Below, piece by piece: positions 34,099 through 42,196 of a stretch of 64,000 nucleotides of DNA (positions are counted from its first letter, which is position 1; each line of letters opens with the position of its first letter). Below the pieces are notes generated by a model that was not told the origin of the DNA, searched no databases, and saw only the letters and a program-made list of their open reading frames with translations. The position numbers and the translations under genes are program-made. Origin of the DNA: Novosphingobium percolationis (GTDB lineage Bacteria; Pseudomonadota; Alphaproteobacteria; Sphingomonadales; Sphingomonadaceae); NCBI RefSeq assembly GCF_020179425.1, contig NZ_JAILYM010000006.1:1-64000 (forward strand), written 5' to 3'.

Positions 34099-37049
34099 TC
34101 AATCCCATCCGCCTCAAGGGCACGCCCGCCAATATCAGTCGCTATTATACGGTCGGCGACTATTACACCAAGGGCACCGACGAGCATTCGGAGTGGGGCG
34201 GCCAGATCGCCGCCGAACTCGGGCTGGAGGGTAAGGTCGACCCGGCCGTGTTCCAGGATCTGCTTGCCGGGAAGGTGGGCGATCTTCAGCTTGGCCGTCA
34301 CCGCGCCGAGGGGAAGATCCAGCATCACCCTGGCTGGGATTTCGCGGTCAATGCTCCGAAGTCCGTCTCGATCATGGCGCTCGTCATGGGCGACGAGCGT
34401 ATCCTCGCTGCCCATGAGAAGGCCGTCGGCGTAGCGCTCGACTATCTCGAGGAACATGCGTCCTTGCGGCACCGAGTCGATGGCGAAATCGTCCACGAAA
34501 CGACCGGCCGGCTGATCTTCGCGCGCTTCACCGAACATGCATCGCGGGAACTTGATCCGCACCTCCACACGCATGTCGTCGTCATGAACATGACCAACCG
34601 CCAGGACGGCGATTGGATGGTCAGTCTCGAAACCAGGGCGATGTTCGTCGAGCAGATCGTCGCCGGCCAGGTCTATCGCAACGAACTGGCGCACGACCTT
34701 CGCGAGCTTGGCTATCAGATAGACTTCGACCCCCGGAAAGGCCTCTTCGAAATCCGTGGTGTCCCGCCCGAGCTGGCCAAGGTCATGTCGCAGCGGGCCG
34801 AACAGATTAACGCGCATGCCAAGGAGCATGGCCTGACCGGACAGGCCGGCCGACAGAAATCCTTCTATGCGACGCGTGGTCCGAAGGAGAAAATCTCGCT
34901 GGAGCAGTTGCACGACCAGTGGGCGTCCAGGTCGGCGCCCTATCGGAAGATACTCGACGCCACGCGAGAAAATGCAGACCGCAGCGAGCATGACACCGGA
35001 CCCCCAGATGATCGCACCTCGGCCCGCGCAATGCTGTTCGGTATTCGCCAGGCCGAGACTCGGGAGGCCGTCAACAATCTGGGACGCATGTTCCGGCTCG
35101 CGCTTGCCTCTCACGTCGGAGAAGTCCGGCTCTCGGATATTCGCCCCTTGGTCGAGGAGCATGAAAACCGCTTCAAGCTGCTCGCGACAAGGCATCAAAC
35201 CGGAGACGAAATCCACACGCGAGGGCGCACCACCCGGCGCACCGCTCGCCTGGAACTTGCCCTTTCCGAGCATCTCTCGCTTTCGCTGGGCGACGCGACG
35301 CCCATTGCGACGGCCGAACGCATCCGGGCTGTCATGGCCGAAGCTGGCCTCAATCCCGCCCAGGAGGCAGCGCTCCTTCACATCGGGACGACCGGGGACC
35401 GGCTGGTCGGGGTCCATGGCGTTGCTGGTGCGGGCAAGTCGACGCTGGTGAAGTCACTGAACGACGCCGCGCCACAAGGAATGACGCTGATGGCGCTCGC
35501 GCCAACATCGTCGGCAGCGGCCAAACTTGGCGCTGACGCACGGATCGAGTCCCGGACGGTCGCCAGCCTCGTCGCCGGGGGCGGGCGCAACATTGATGAC
35601 AGCTATGTTCTGGTGCTCGACGAAGCCGGCCAGCTCGGCAATCGGCAGGCGCTGCGGGTCCTCGAAATCAGCCGTATGACCGGTGCACGGCTGATCATCC
35701 TCGGTGACAACAAGCAGACGGGTGCCATCGAACAGGGGAAGGCATTCTGGCTGTTGCAGAAGCTGGGCCTGCCGACAGCCGAGCTCACCGAGTCCGTGCG
35801 CCAGGAAACGCGCATGATGAAAGCCGCGGTCACCCAAGCCCGCCTGGGCAACTATGCCGCATCGCTCGAGAACCTCGACAAGGTGGTCAGCGGTGGGAAT
35901 GCCGAGACGCTGGCGAAGGGACTGGTCGGGGAATGGACCAGGCTTAAACCGGAGAATCGCGCAAACACCAACATCCTCGTGCTGGAGAATGCCACCCGGC
36001 TGATCGTCAACAGCAAGATCCGGGAGGCACTCAAAACGGAAGGCGCCGTCGCCGCAGAGGAAGCCCGTCTGTCTGTGCTCACGCCGGCTGGGATGACCGA
36101 CCAGGAGAAGCACTTTGCCCGCTTCTACTCGGGTGGGCAGGTCCTGATCTTCGCCCGCGACAACGCGGGGCTGGGGATTGCCCGCGACGTCGAATATCGG
36201 GTCGTGGGGATCGGCCGTGATGCGAACGGTCGGCAGGTGGTCCGGATGGTCGACGAACACGGTCGGACCATCCGGTGGGACCCTCGTATCGGACGCGCCT
36301 CGCAGGTCAATGTGTTCCGCAGCGAAGAACGCGATTTGGCCACGGGTGACCGCATCCAGTGGCGATTGGTGAACCATGACCTTGGTTTGAAGAACGCCGA
36401 GCGGGGAACGGTTGAGCGCCTGGATGGAGCGGTTGCCACGATCCGCTGGGATCGCGAAGGGCGGGTGCAGGACATTGATCTCTCCCAGCATAAGAGCTGG
36501 GACCATGGCTATGCGGAGACGGTCTATTCCGCGCAGTCCAAGACCTACGACCGCGCCTATGTGCTGGCACCGGTGAACTCCGGCCTCGTGACCGGCCAGA
36601 ACTATTATACCGCGATTACGCGCGCGCGCTACGGCGTGAAGCTTTGGACCGAGGATCGAGAACGGCTCGTCGAGAAGCTCGAACGCCACTCCGGCGAGAA
36701 GACCTCCGCACTCGAAGGTCTCGGCAGGCTCGATCGCGACAGTCACAGGGCCCGCGAGGAGCGCCACGGAGAGCGCTGGGACCGACTGCGGGATCAGCAG
36801 CGCGGTGATCGCGAGGAGCGCAAGGATCGGATGCGCGTGGAGCGAGAGGCTCGCGAGCGCCCGGAACCAGATGGCCTTGCCCACTTGCTCGCGGGTCGGG
36901 CGCAATCTGCGGCGGAGGCCGTGGATAGGTGGCTCTCGAACATCCTGACGCGCAGTGTCGAGGAGAGCCAACACACACGTGCCGCGGCCCCACGGTCAGA
37001 CCCGGCCCCGGTTCAGCAGCATGACCAGGCGGTCCGCCATGATCATTAA
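34095..37049 (+). CDS. MobF-type conjugative relaxase-helicase
   Basis: A 984-residue relaxase of the MobF (TraI/TrwC) class. The N-terminal domain has the tyrosine-rich start (YYTVGDYY), the family pattern WDFAVNAPKSVSIMAL and the three-histidine metal site HLHTH (H156, H158, H160). The C-terminal part is a superfamily 1 helicase with Walker A GVAGAGKST (K448) and VLVLDEAGQL. It nicks oriT and unwinds the transferred strand. The last 130 residues are highly charged. The overlap with the coupling protein and the transglycosylase gene places it in the transfer operon. Confidence 0.93.
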   Translation: MINPIRLKGTPANISRYYTVGDYYTKGTDEHSEWGGQIAAELGLEGKVDPAVFQDLLAGKVGDLQLGRHRAEGKIQHHPGWDFAVNAPKSVSIMALVMGDERILAAHEKAVGVALDYLEEHASLRHRVDGEIVHETTGRLIFARFTEHASRELDPHLHTHVVVMNMTNRQDGDWMVSLETRAMFVEQIVAGQVYRNELAHDLRELGYQIDFDPRKGLFEIRGVPPELAKVMSQRAEQINAHAKEHGLTGQAGRQKSFYATRGPKEKISLEQLHDQWASRSAPYRKILDATRENADRSEHDTGPPDDRTSARAMLFGIRQAETREAVNNLGRMFRLALASHVGEVRLSDIRPLVEEHENRFKLLATRHQTGDEIHTRGRTTRRTARLELALSEHLSLSLGDATPIATAERIRAVMAEAGLNPAQEAALLHIGTTGDRLVGVHGVAGAGKSTLVKSLNDAAPQGMTLMALAPTSSAAAKLGADARIESRTVASLVAGGGRNIDDSYVLVLDEAGQLGNRQALRVLEISRMTGARLIILGDNKQTGAIEQGKAFWLLQKLGLPTAELTESVRQETRMMKAAVTQARLGNYAASLENLDKVVSGGNAETLAKGLVGEWTRLKPENRANTNILVLENATRLIVNSKIREALKTEGAVAAEEARLSVLTPAGMTDQEKHFARFYSGGQVLIFARDNAGLGIARDVEYRVVGIGRDANGRQVVRMVDEHGRTIRWDPRIGRASQVNVFRSEERDLATGDRIQWRLVNHDLGLKNAERGTVERLDGAVATIRWDREGRVQDIDLSQHKSWDHGYAETVYSAQSKTYDRAYVLAPVNSGLVTGQNYYTAITRARYGVKLWTEDRERLVEKLERHSGEKTSALEGLGRLDRDSHRAREERHGERWDRLRDQQRGDREERKDRMRVEREARERPEPDGLAHLLAGRAQSAAEAVDRWLSNILTRSVEESQHTRAAAPRSDPAPVQQHDQAVRHDH

Positions 37050-37632
37050 GGCCGCGTTCCAAACAATGATCGCGCGGCGCAGGATCGCGCCGATCATCCT
37101 TCGGGTGACCCTATCGGCGGTGATCGTCGCCAGCCCTCTGCAATCATTGGAGGCCCGTGCCGCGGAGCAGCGGACGGCCGATGAGCGGATCGTTGCGGCC
37201 TGCATCGCTCGGTCGGCGGCCGGTCGCGTCTGGCTCGAAAAGACCCTCTGGGGACTGCGAGATCAGGAGGGCGGTTGGGTAGGTGCGGAGGTCGCAAACA
37301 GTGACGGCAGCCACGATCTCGGGCCGCTGCAGGTCAACAGCTGGTGGGTGCCCCGGTTGGCCGCCGTCACCGGGCGGTCGGAGCGCCACATCCGCCATTG
37401 GCTGAAACAGGATGCCTGCTTCAACGTCGAGGCTGCACGCTGGATATTCCTCTCCGGCTTGGCCGCCACGCGGGACTATTGGAAGGCGATCGGTGTCTAT
37501 CACAGTCCCACGGGATGGCGGCAACAACGCTACACCTCGAGCGTCCTCGTCCATCTACGGCGACGGTTCGGGGCCAGCCTCTTTGCTCGACCCTCAAAGG
37601 GGCCATCACCAGTTTCTGTGACTACGCCATGA
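37039..37632 (+). CDS. Conjugal lytic transglycosylase (TraF/VirB1-like)
   Basis: A 197-residue exported protein. The signal peptide (RVTLSAVIVASPLQSLEA) is followed by a lysozyme-like domain with catalytic candidate E77 (RDQEGGW) and the SLT pattern SHDLGPLQVN. It should open peptidoglycan for the transfer channel. The ATG at 37039 overlaps the relaxase end by 11 bases; an ATG at 37021 is also possible. The stop overlaps the next start by four bases. Confidence 0.75.
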   Translation: MIIKAAFQTMIARRRIAPIILRVTLSAVIVASPLQSLEARAAEQRTADERIVAACIARSAAGRVWLEKTLWGLRDQEGGWVGAEVANSDGSHDLGPLQVNSWWVPRLAAVTGRSERHIRHWLKQDACFNVEAARWIFLSGLAATRDYWKAIGVYHSPTGWRQQRYTSSVLVHLRRRFGASLFARPSKGPSPVSVTTP

Positions 37633-37979
37633 GGCGTCGTCGTCGGCCCAAGGTTCTGGAAGCCAGTTCACCACCCCCGCCGCAAGTAGTGGCAGAAGTT
37701 GTCGCCTCACCTCCAGCACTCGATTCCAAGAACGATCCAAAGCCCGTCGAACCGCCACCACCACTACCTTTGGTGACTGTGTCCTCCGGGATGCATGACA
37801 CATCGCCTAGCTTTGGAAGGCGACGGGTTTCCAGGCGCGCGATGTTCTCGACCGCCCTAGTCGCTGACGCCAGAGCGTATTTCGAACAGCACCTCGATCG
37901 TCCTGTCAGCGACGATGAAGCGAGAAACTTTCTGGGGGATTTCGTGGATTTTTTCACCGCTTTCGACAGTCGCCAATAG
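37629..37979 (+). CDS. Small proline-rich hypothetical protein
   Basis: A 116-residue protein. The basic start (MRRRRRPK) and a proline-rich middle are followed by a conserved-looking C-terminus (YFEQHLDRPVSDDEARNFLG, then DFVDFFTAF). The C-terminal helix resembles short proteins found next to relaxase genes in ICEs. The ATG at 37629 overlaps the transglycosylase stop. Function unknown. Confidence 0.6.
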   Translation: MRRRRRPKVLEASSPPPPQVVAEVVASPPALDSKNDPKPVEPPPPLPLVTVSSGMHDTSPSFGRRRVSRRAMFSTALVADARAYFEQHLDRPVSDDEARNFLGDFVDFFTAFDSRQ

Positions 37980-38107
37980 GATCGTGGAGGGAGTCGTCAA
38001 CTGCAAGAAGATCAGACAACCCCAAGTAATGCACATATCGAACTTTTCGGATGACTTTCAAAAACGGGAGGATGGATGGTATATTGGGGTAAGGAGGAGC
38101 AATTGAT

Positions 38108-39673
38108 ATGACGAGACCACGCGCAAAGATCGTACAGCCGAAGGCAAAGCGTATCATTCAAGAACGCAATAAGGCCGTCATGTACGCAAGAGTATCGACC
38201 AGCGAGCAGGAGAAGGAAGGATTTTCTATCCCGGCACAGCAGAAGTTGATGCGAGAGTATGCGGCTCAGAACGGCATAACGATTGCCTCTGAACATGTTG
38301 ACGTGGAGACCGCGAAGCGTGCCGGTCGTACCGGATTCGAGGAAATGCTTCGCTACATCAGATCCCATCCAAGCGTCAGAACGATTCTGGTCGAGAAGAC
38401 CGACAGGCTCTACCGCAACCTCAAGGACTGGGTGACGGTCGACGGATTGGATATCGAGATCCATTTCGTGAAGGAGAATGTCGTTCTCTCCCGGGATTCG
38501 AGATCATCGGAGAAGTTCATGCATGGCATCAAGGTTTTGATGGCCAAGAACTATATCGACAATCTCTCTGAGGAGACCCGCAAGGGAATGCTCGAAAAGG
38601 CAGAGCAGGGGATTTGGCCGACCTTCGCTCCCCTCGGCTATGTGAATGTGATGGGCCCGCTCGGCAAGAAGGTCATTACAATCGATCCGGATATCGGTCC
38701 GTTGGTGACCCGCGTGTTCGAATGGTTCGAGAGCGGCCAATATTCGCTCAAGGAAGTGACCCAATTGGCCGTCAGGGCTGGCCTCCGGTACCGCAAGAGC
38801 GGAAAACCGGTGGGCGTGAGCACGATCAATACAATGCTGCGCAGCCGGATTTACACGGGCTCGTTCGAATGGCTGGGCAAACTCTACAAGGGCTCGCACA
38901 CGCCGCTGACGACCTTTGCCACCTGGTCCAACGTGCAGGAGATCCTGGATGGCCGGAGCATCTCCAACGTCCACGGCAATCGGCTTCAATTCGCTTACAC
39001 CGGACTGATCACCTGTGGTCACTGCGGTTGCGCGGTCACGGCCGAGATCAAGAAGGGCCGATACATCTACTACCACTGCTCACGGTTCAAGGGGCGCTGC
39101 CCTGAGCGGTATGTACGGGAGGAGGCTCTCGACGAGCAGTTCGCAGCTGTCCTCAGGCGGCTTCGGTTGGATGATGCGTCATTCCGGCTCATTGAGCGAG
39201 CCATCCGTGAGAGTCATGCAGACGAGCGGCGCGACCGCGACGAATCGGTTGAGCGCTTGCGGGCTGAGGCCGATCGCCTTCAGCACCGATTGGACACTCT
39301 TTACCTCGACAAGATCGATGGGCGTGTCACGGTCGAATTCCACGACCGGGTTTCAGCGACCTGGCGTGAAGAGCGGGATCGGACGCTCCGAGATATGGAG
39401 AGCTTGCATGCCGCCGAGGACGACCTGATTGATGATGGTCTGGCGCTGCTGGATTTCGCGAGGACCGCCCACAACCAGTTTGCGGATCAGCCCTTGGCGA
39501 CCAAGCGGCGGGCTCTGAATTTGATATTATCGAACTCGTCATTCGCGGGTGGAGCGCTGACCGTCACTTTCCGCGAACCGTTTGGAATTCTTGAAAAAAT
39601 TGGCGAAACTGGTGGCTCCGGCCCAGCGCCAAAAGGGGGCAAAAAACCCCCATTTTTAGAATTGGCTCCCTGA
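38108..39673 (+). CDS. Large serine recombinase (element integrase)
   Basis: A 521-residue large serine integrase. The resolvase domain starts at VMYARVSTSEQ with catalytic S30. The recombinase domain follows, then a zinc ribbon with C303/C306 and C324/C331, and a charged coiled coil. GGAGGAGC precedes the ATG at 38108. Its last codons (GCT CCC TGA) lie inside the 3' end of tRNA-Asn, so the integrase gene reads into the attachment site. It should catalyse integration, and excision with a directionality factor that is not visible here. Serine integrases using a tRNA gene are less common than tyrosine ones. Confidence 0.92.
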   Translation: MTRPRAKIVQPKAKRIIQERNKAVMYARVSTSEQEKEGFSIPAQQKLMREYAAQNGITIASEHVDVETAKRAGRTGFEEMLRYIRSHPSVRTILVEKTDRLYRNLKDWVTVDGLDIEIHFVKENVVLSRDSRSSEKFMHGIKVLMAKNYIDNLSEETRKGMLEKAEQGIWPTFAPLGYVNVMGPLGKKVITIDPDIGPLVTRVFEWFESGQYSLKEVTQLAVRAGLRYRKSGKPVGVSTINTMLRSRIYTGSFEWLGKLYKGSHTPLTTFATWSNVQEILDGRSISNVHGNRLQFAYTGLITCGHCGCAVTAEIKKGRYIYYHCSRFKGRCPERYVREEALDEQFAAVLRRLRLDDASFRLIERAIRESHADERRDRDESVERLRAEADRLQHRLDTLYLDKIDGRVTVEFHDRVSATWREERDRTLRDMESLHAAEDDLIDDGLALLDFARTAHNQFADQPLATKRRALNLILSNSSFAGGALTVTFREPFGILEKIGETGGSGPAPKGGKKPPFLELAP

Positions 39674-39737
39674 GTAGGATTCGAACCTACGACCAAGTGA
39701 TTAACAGTCACCTACTCTACCGCTGAGCTATCAGGGA
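39663..39737 (-). tRNA. tRNA-Asn (GTT), element attachment site
   Basis: A complete cloverleaf with acceptor TCCCTGA/TCAGGGA, discriminator G, encoded CCA, T-loop GGTTCGAATCC and anticodon loop CTGTTAATC with GTT, hence asparagine. The 3' end faces the integrative element, and the integrase stop codon lies in the acceptor stem (39671-39673). The tRNA is intact, as expected when integration restores the 3' end. Confidence 0.95.
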
Positions 39738-39767
39738 GCAGCCTCGGTTGCCCGGGGCAGGACCGCG

Positions 39768-39795
39768 CTAATAGCAGGCGAATCCGGTTTGGCAA
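39768..39795 (-). promoter_or_regulatory. Promoter of tRNA-Asn
   Basis: On the minus strand, TTGCCA (39795-39790) and TATTAG (39773-39768) are 16 bases apart. Transcription would start about 25 bases before the tRNA. Confidence 0.5.
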
Positions 39796-39815
39796 GCACC
39801 TCGTCCCATGTTTTT

Positions 39816-40595
39816 TCACACCATGAACTGTTCGGCGAAAATGCGTTCCTCCAGGCTCTGCCCGCGGTCGAACAGCAGCGTCAGGCGGTGTTCGGGCTCG
39901 GCCACCACGCGCACTTCCTTCACGTCTCGCACTTCGCGCTGGTCGGCCACCACCAGTACGGGACGCTTCACGGATTCGCGCGCGCGGAACACGATCTCGT
40001 AAGTTTCGGGCAGGATCGCGCCGCGCCAGCGGCGAGGGCGGAACGGGCTGATCGGGGTCAGCGCCAGCATGTTCGAGCCCAGCGGCAGGATCGGACCGTT
40101 GGCCGACAGGTTGTACGCGGTCGATCCCGCGGGCGTTGCCACCAGCACGCCGTCGCAGGCCAACTCGGGGATGCGGACCTTGCCGTTGACTGAGACTTCC
40201 AGCTTCGCCGTCTGGCGCGTTTCGCGCAGCAGCGAGACCTCGTTGATCGCCCAAGAGGTCGCGACTTCGCCGGTGTTGGTGGTCGCTTCCATGCGCAGCG
40301 GGGCCACCGCGATGGAGCGCGCCTTGGCCACGCGCTCGGCGATTGTGCGGCTCGACTTGTACTTGTTCATCAGGAAGCCGACGGTGCCCAGGTTCAGCCC
40401 GAACGCGGGCTTCATCGGCCCCTGTTCCAGCATCTGGTGCAGCACTTGCAGCATGAAGCCATCGCCGCCCAGTACGACCACGGCGTCGGCCTCCTCCAGC
40501 GGGACCCAGGGATGCGATTGGCGCAATGTTTCGTCTGCTTCCTGCGCCCGGTCGGTGGGCGAGGCGAGCAGCGCCAGGCGCTGGCTGTCGGACAT
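39816..40595 (-). CDS. nadK: NAD kinase
   Basis: A 259-residue NAD kinase making NADP+ from NAD+ and ATP. The family GGDG motif (VVLGGDGFML, residues 43-46), GTVGFLMNK and the NAD-site region PAGSTAYNLSANGPI are present. The ATG at 40595 is used; the frame extends upstream only as antisense to the next gene. The length is the short alphaproteobacterial form. It diverges from the phosphodiesterase gene. Confidence 0.92.
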   Translation of the reverse strand: MSDSQRLALLASPTDRAQEADETLRQSHPWVPLEEADAVVVLGGDGFMLQVLHQMLEQGPMKPAFGLNLGTVGFLMNKYKSSRTIAERVAKARSIAVAPLRMEATTNTGEVATSWAINEVSLLRETRQTAKLEVSVNGKVRIPELACDGVLVATPAGSTAYNLSANGPILPLGSNMLALTPISPFRPRRWRGAILPETYEIVFRARESVKRPVLVVADQREVRDVKEVRVVAEPEHRLTLLFDRGQSLEERIFAEQFMV

Positions 40596-40635
40596 TGTGG
40601 CGTGATCCTCGTGCTGCGCGGTTTGACGGGGTGAT

Positions 40636-41994
40636 ATGGACCGCGCCAAACTGGTGCAATGGTTAAACAGCGAGGTGGTGATTTCGCAGGGCGCTTGGCC
40701 TATGGCCTCGGTGATGAAACGGGCCCTTGCCGAAGCCGAACGCGATGTTCTGACAGGATTGCCGGGCGCGGCTGGCGCGCGTGCGTGGTTCGATGCCGCA
40801 GGGCGCGCGGGCTTCGTCCAGGCGATGCAGGTCAGCCTGCAACGGCTGCAATCGGTCAACCTCGCCTATGGCAAGCACGGCGGCGACCGCGCGCTGGTCG
40901 AAGTCGCGCGGCGCATTGCCGATTTCGCGCTGGAGGAATTGGGGCCCGACGCGCTCGTCGCGCGCAGCGGCGGCAGCGAATTCCTGCTCGCCTCGCCGGT
41001 TCCGATCAGCCGTGCGCGCTGGCACTGGCTGGCCGAAGCGCTGGGGCAGGCGATCAGCCGCCCCATGACGCTCGATGGCGAGGCGATCCGCCTGCAACCG
41101 CGCACCGCCCTGATCCGGGGCCTTTCGGGCGAGGGCGGGGCGCAATTGCTCGACCGGCTCGACCAGGCGAGCATTGCGCTCCATCGCAGCACCGCGCGCC
41201 GCATCCTGTGGGCCGATGGTAGCCATCCCGCGCGCGGGCAGAGCGCGGCCAGCCTGGAAGCCGATCTGATCGGGGCGCTCCATCGCGACGAGATCGCGGT
41301 GCTGTTCCAGCCGCAGTTCGATGTCGGTACCGGCGCGCTGTGCGGGGCTGAGGCGCTGGCGCGCTGGGAGCATCCCCGATATGGCCGGATCGGCGCCGAA
41401 ACGCTGTTCGCCGTGGCCGAGCGCGGCGATCTCGTCACGCAACTGACCGAACACGTCGCGCGCCGTGCAATGAAGGCGGCGCACGACTGGGCCGCGCCGG
41501 TGCGACTCTCGCTGAACGTCACGGCGGAGGACTTCGCGCTCGGCCGCTTCGCGCAGATCATGCGCGACCTGATTGCGGAAGCCGACTTTCCCGCCGATCG
41601 TCTCACCCTTGAAATCACCGAGCGCACGCTGATTGCCGATTTCGAGGACTGCGCCACCGCCATCGCCGATCTGTCGGACCACGGCGTGCGCATCGCGCTC
41701 GACGATTTCGGCACCGGCTTTTCTAACTTCCGCGCGTTGAAGGCGCTGCCGCTCGATGCGCTCAAGCTGGACCGTTCGCTGGTCAAGGACATCGCCCACG
41801 ACCGCCGCGACCGCGCCATCGTGGCCGCCATGATCGCCATGGCTCGCGCGCTCGACATGAAGGTGATCGCCGAAGGGGTGGAAACGGAGGCCCAGCTCGG
41901 CGTGCTGCGCGACGAGGGCTGCGACACCTTCCAGGGCTTCCTGCGGGCGGGGCCGGTGTCAGCGGAAGAGATGGCCGTACTGGCGAGCGCGTAG
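40636..41994 (+). CDS. c-di-GMP phosphodiesterase, degenerate GGDEF plus EAL
   Basis: A 452-residue soluble protein. The N-terminal GGDEF-like domain has RSGGSEFLLA in place of GGDEF, so cyclase activity is doubtful. The EAL domain is intact: AEALARWEHP, LEITERTL, IALDDFGTGFSNF, LKLDRSLVKDI and VIAEGVETE. The final loop is QGFLRAGPV. It probably breaks down cyclic di-GMP. There is no membrane or sensor domain, so signals must reach it through partners or GTP binding to the GGDEF part. Confidence 0.85.
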   Translation: MDRAKLVQWLNSEVVISQGAWPMASVMKRALAEAERDVLTGLPGAAGARAWFDAAGRAGFVQAMQVSLQRLQSVNLAYGKHGGDRALVEVARRIADFALEELGPDALVARSGGSEFLLASPVPISRARWHWLAEALGQAISRPMTLDGEAIRLQPRTALIRGLSGEGGAQLLDRLDQASIALHRSTARRILWADGSHPARGQSAASLEADLIGALHRDEIAVLFQPQFDVGTGALCGAEALARWEHPRYGRIGAETLFAVAERGDLVTQLTEHVARRAMKAAHDWAAPVRLSLNVTAEDFALGRFAQIMRDLIAEADFPADRLTLEITERTLIADFEDCATAIADLSDHGVRIALDDFGTGFSNFRALKALPLDALKLDRSLVKDIAHDRRDRAIVAAMIAMARALDMKVIAEGVETEAQLGVLRDEGCDTFQGFLRAGPVSAEEMAVLASA

Positions 41995-42065
41995 GGCAGG
42001 ACCGGAGCGTCTGCCCCCAACTTTAGCGGCATTCGCGGTACACTGACCGGCCCTCGCAGCCCAAC

Positions 42066-42173
42066 GTCACCCTGAACTCGTTTAGCTGCGCTGGCCTGCG
42101 GCTCAGGTCCATGTCTTCCCGCGCACCGCTGGTGGCAGCGGCACGATCGATGTTGAAACAAGTTCAGCATGAC
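42066..42173. repeat. REP-like intergenic repeat
   Basis: GTCACCCTGAACTCGTTT (42066-42083) and GAAACAAGTTCAGCATGAC (42155-42173) are imperfect inverted copies, the pattern of the short intergenic repeats common in Novosphingobium and Sphingomonas genomes. It lies between the convergent phosphodiesterase and mfd genes and could form a long hairpin. Confidence 0.6.
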
Positions 42174-42196
42174 CGCAATGGCGCGAGAAGTCCGCC

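Larger units (their letters stand above)
1..39673. mobile_element. Integrative and conjugative element (right-hand part)
   Basis: The segment carries conjugative DNA-transfer genes (coupling protein, MobF relaxase, transglycosylase), plasmid/ICE marker families (strawberry-notch helicase, DUF932, DUF736, DUF2493) and metal-resistance cargo. It ends with a large serine integrase that runs into the 3' end of tRNA-Asn. To the right of the tRNA the gene content turns into ordinary chromosomal housekeeping. These facts together indicate an element inserted at the tRNA-Asn 3' end. The left boundary, its att site and the type IV secretion genes are not in the window, so neither the full size nor self-transmissibility can be judged. 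Confidence 0.8.
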
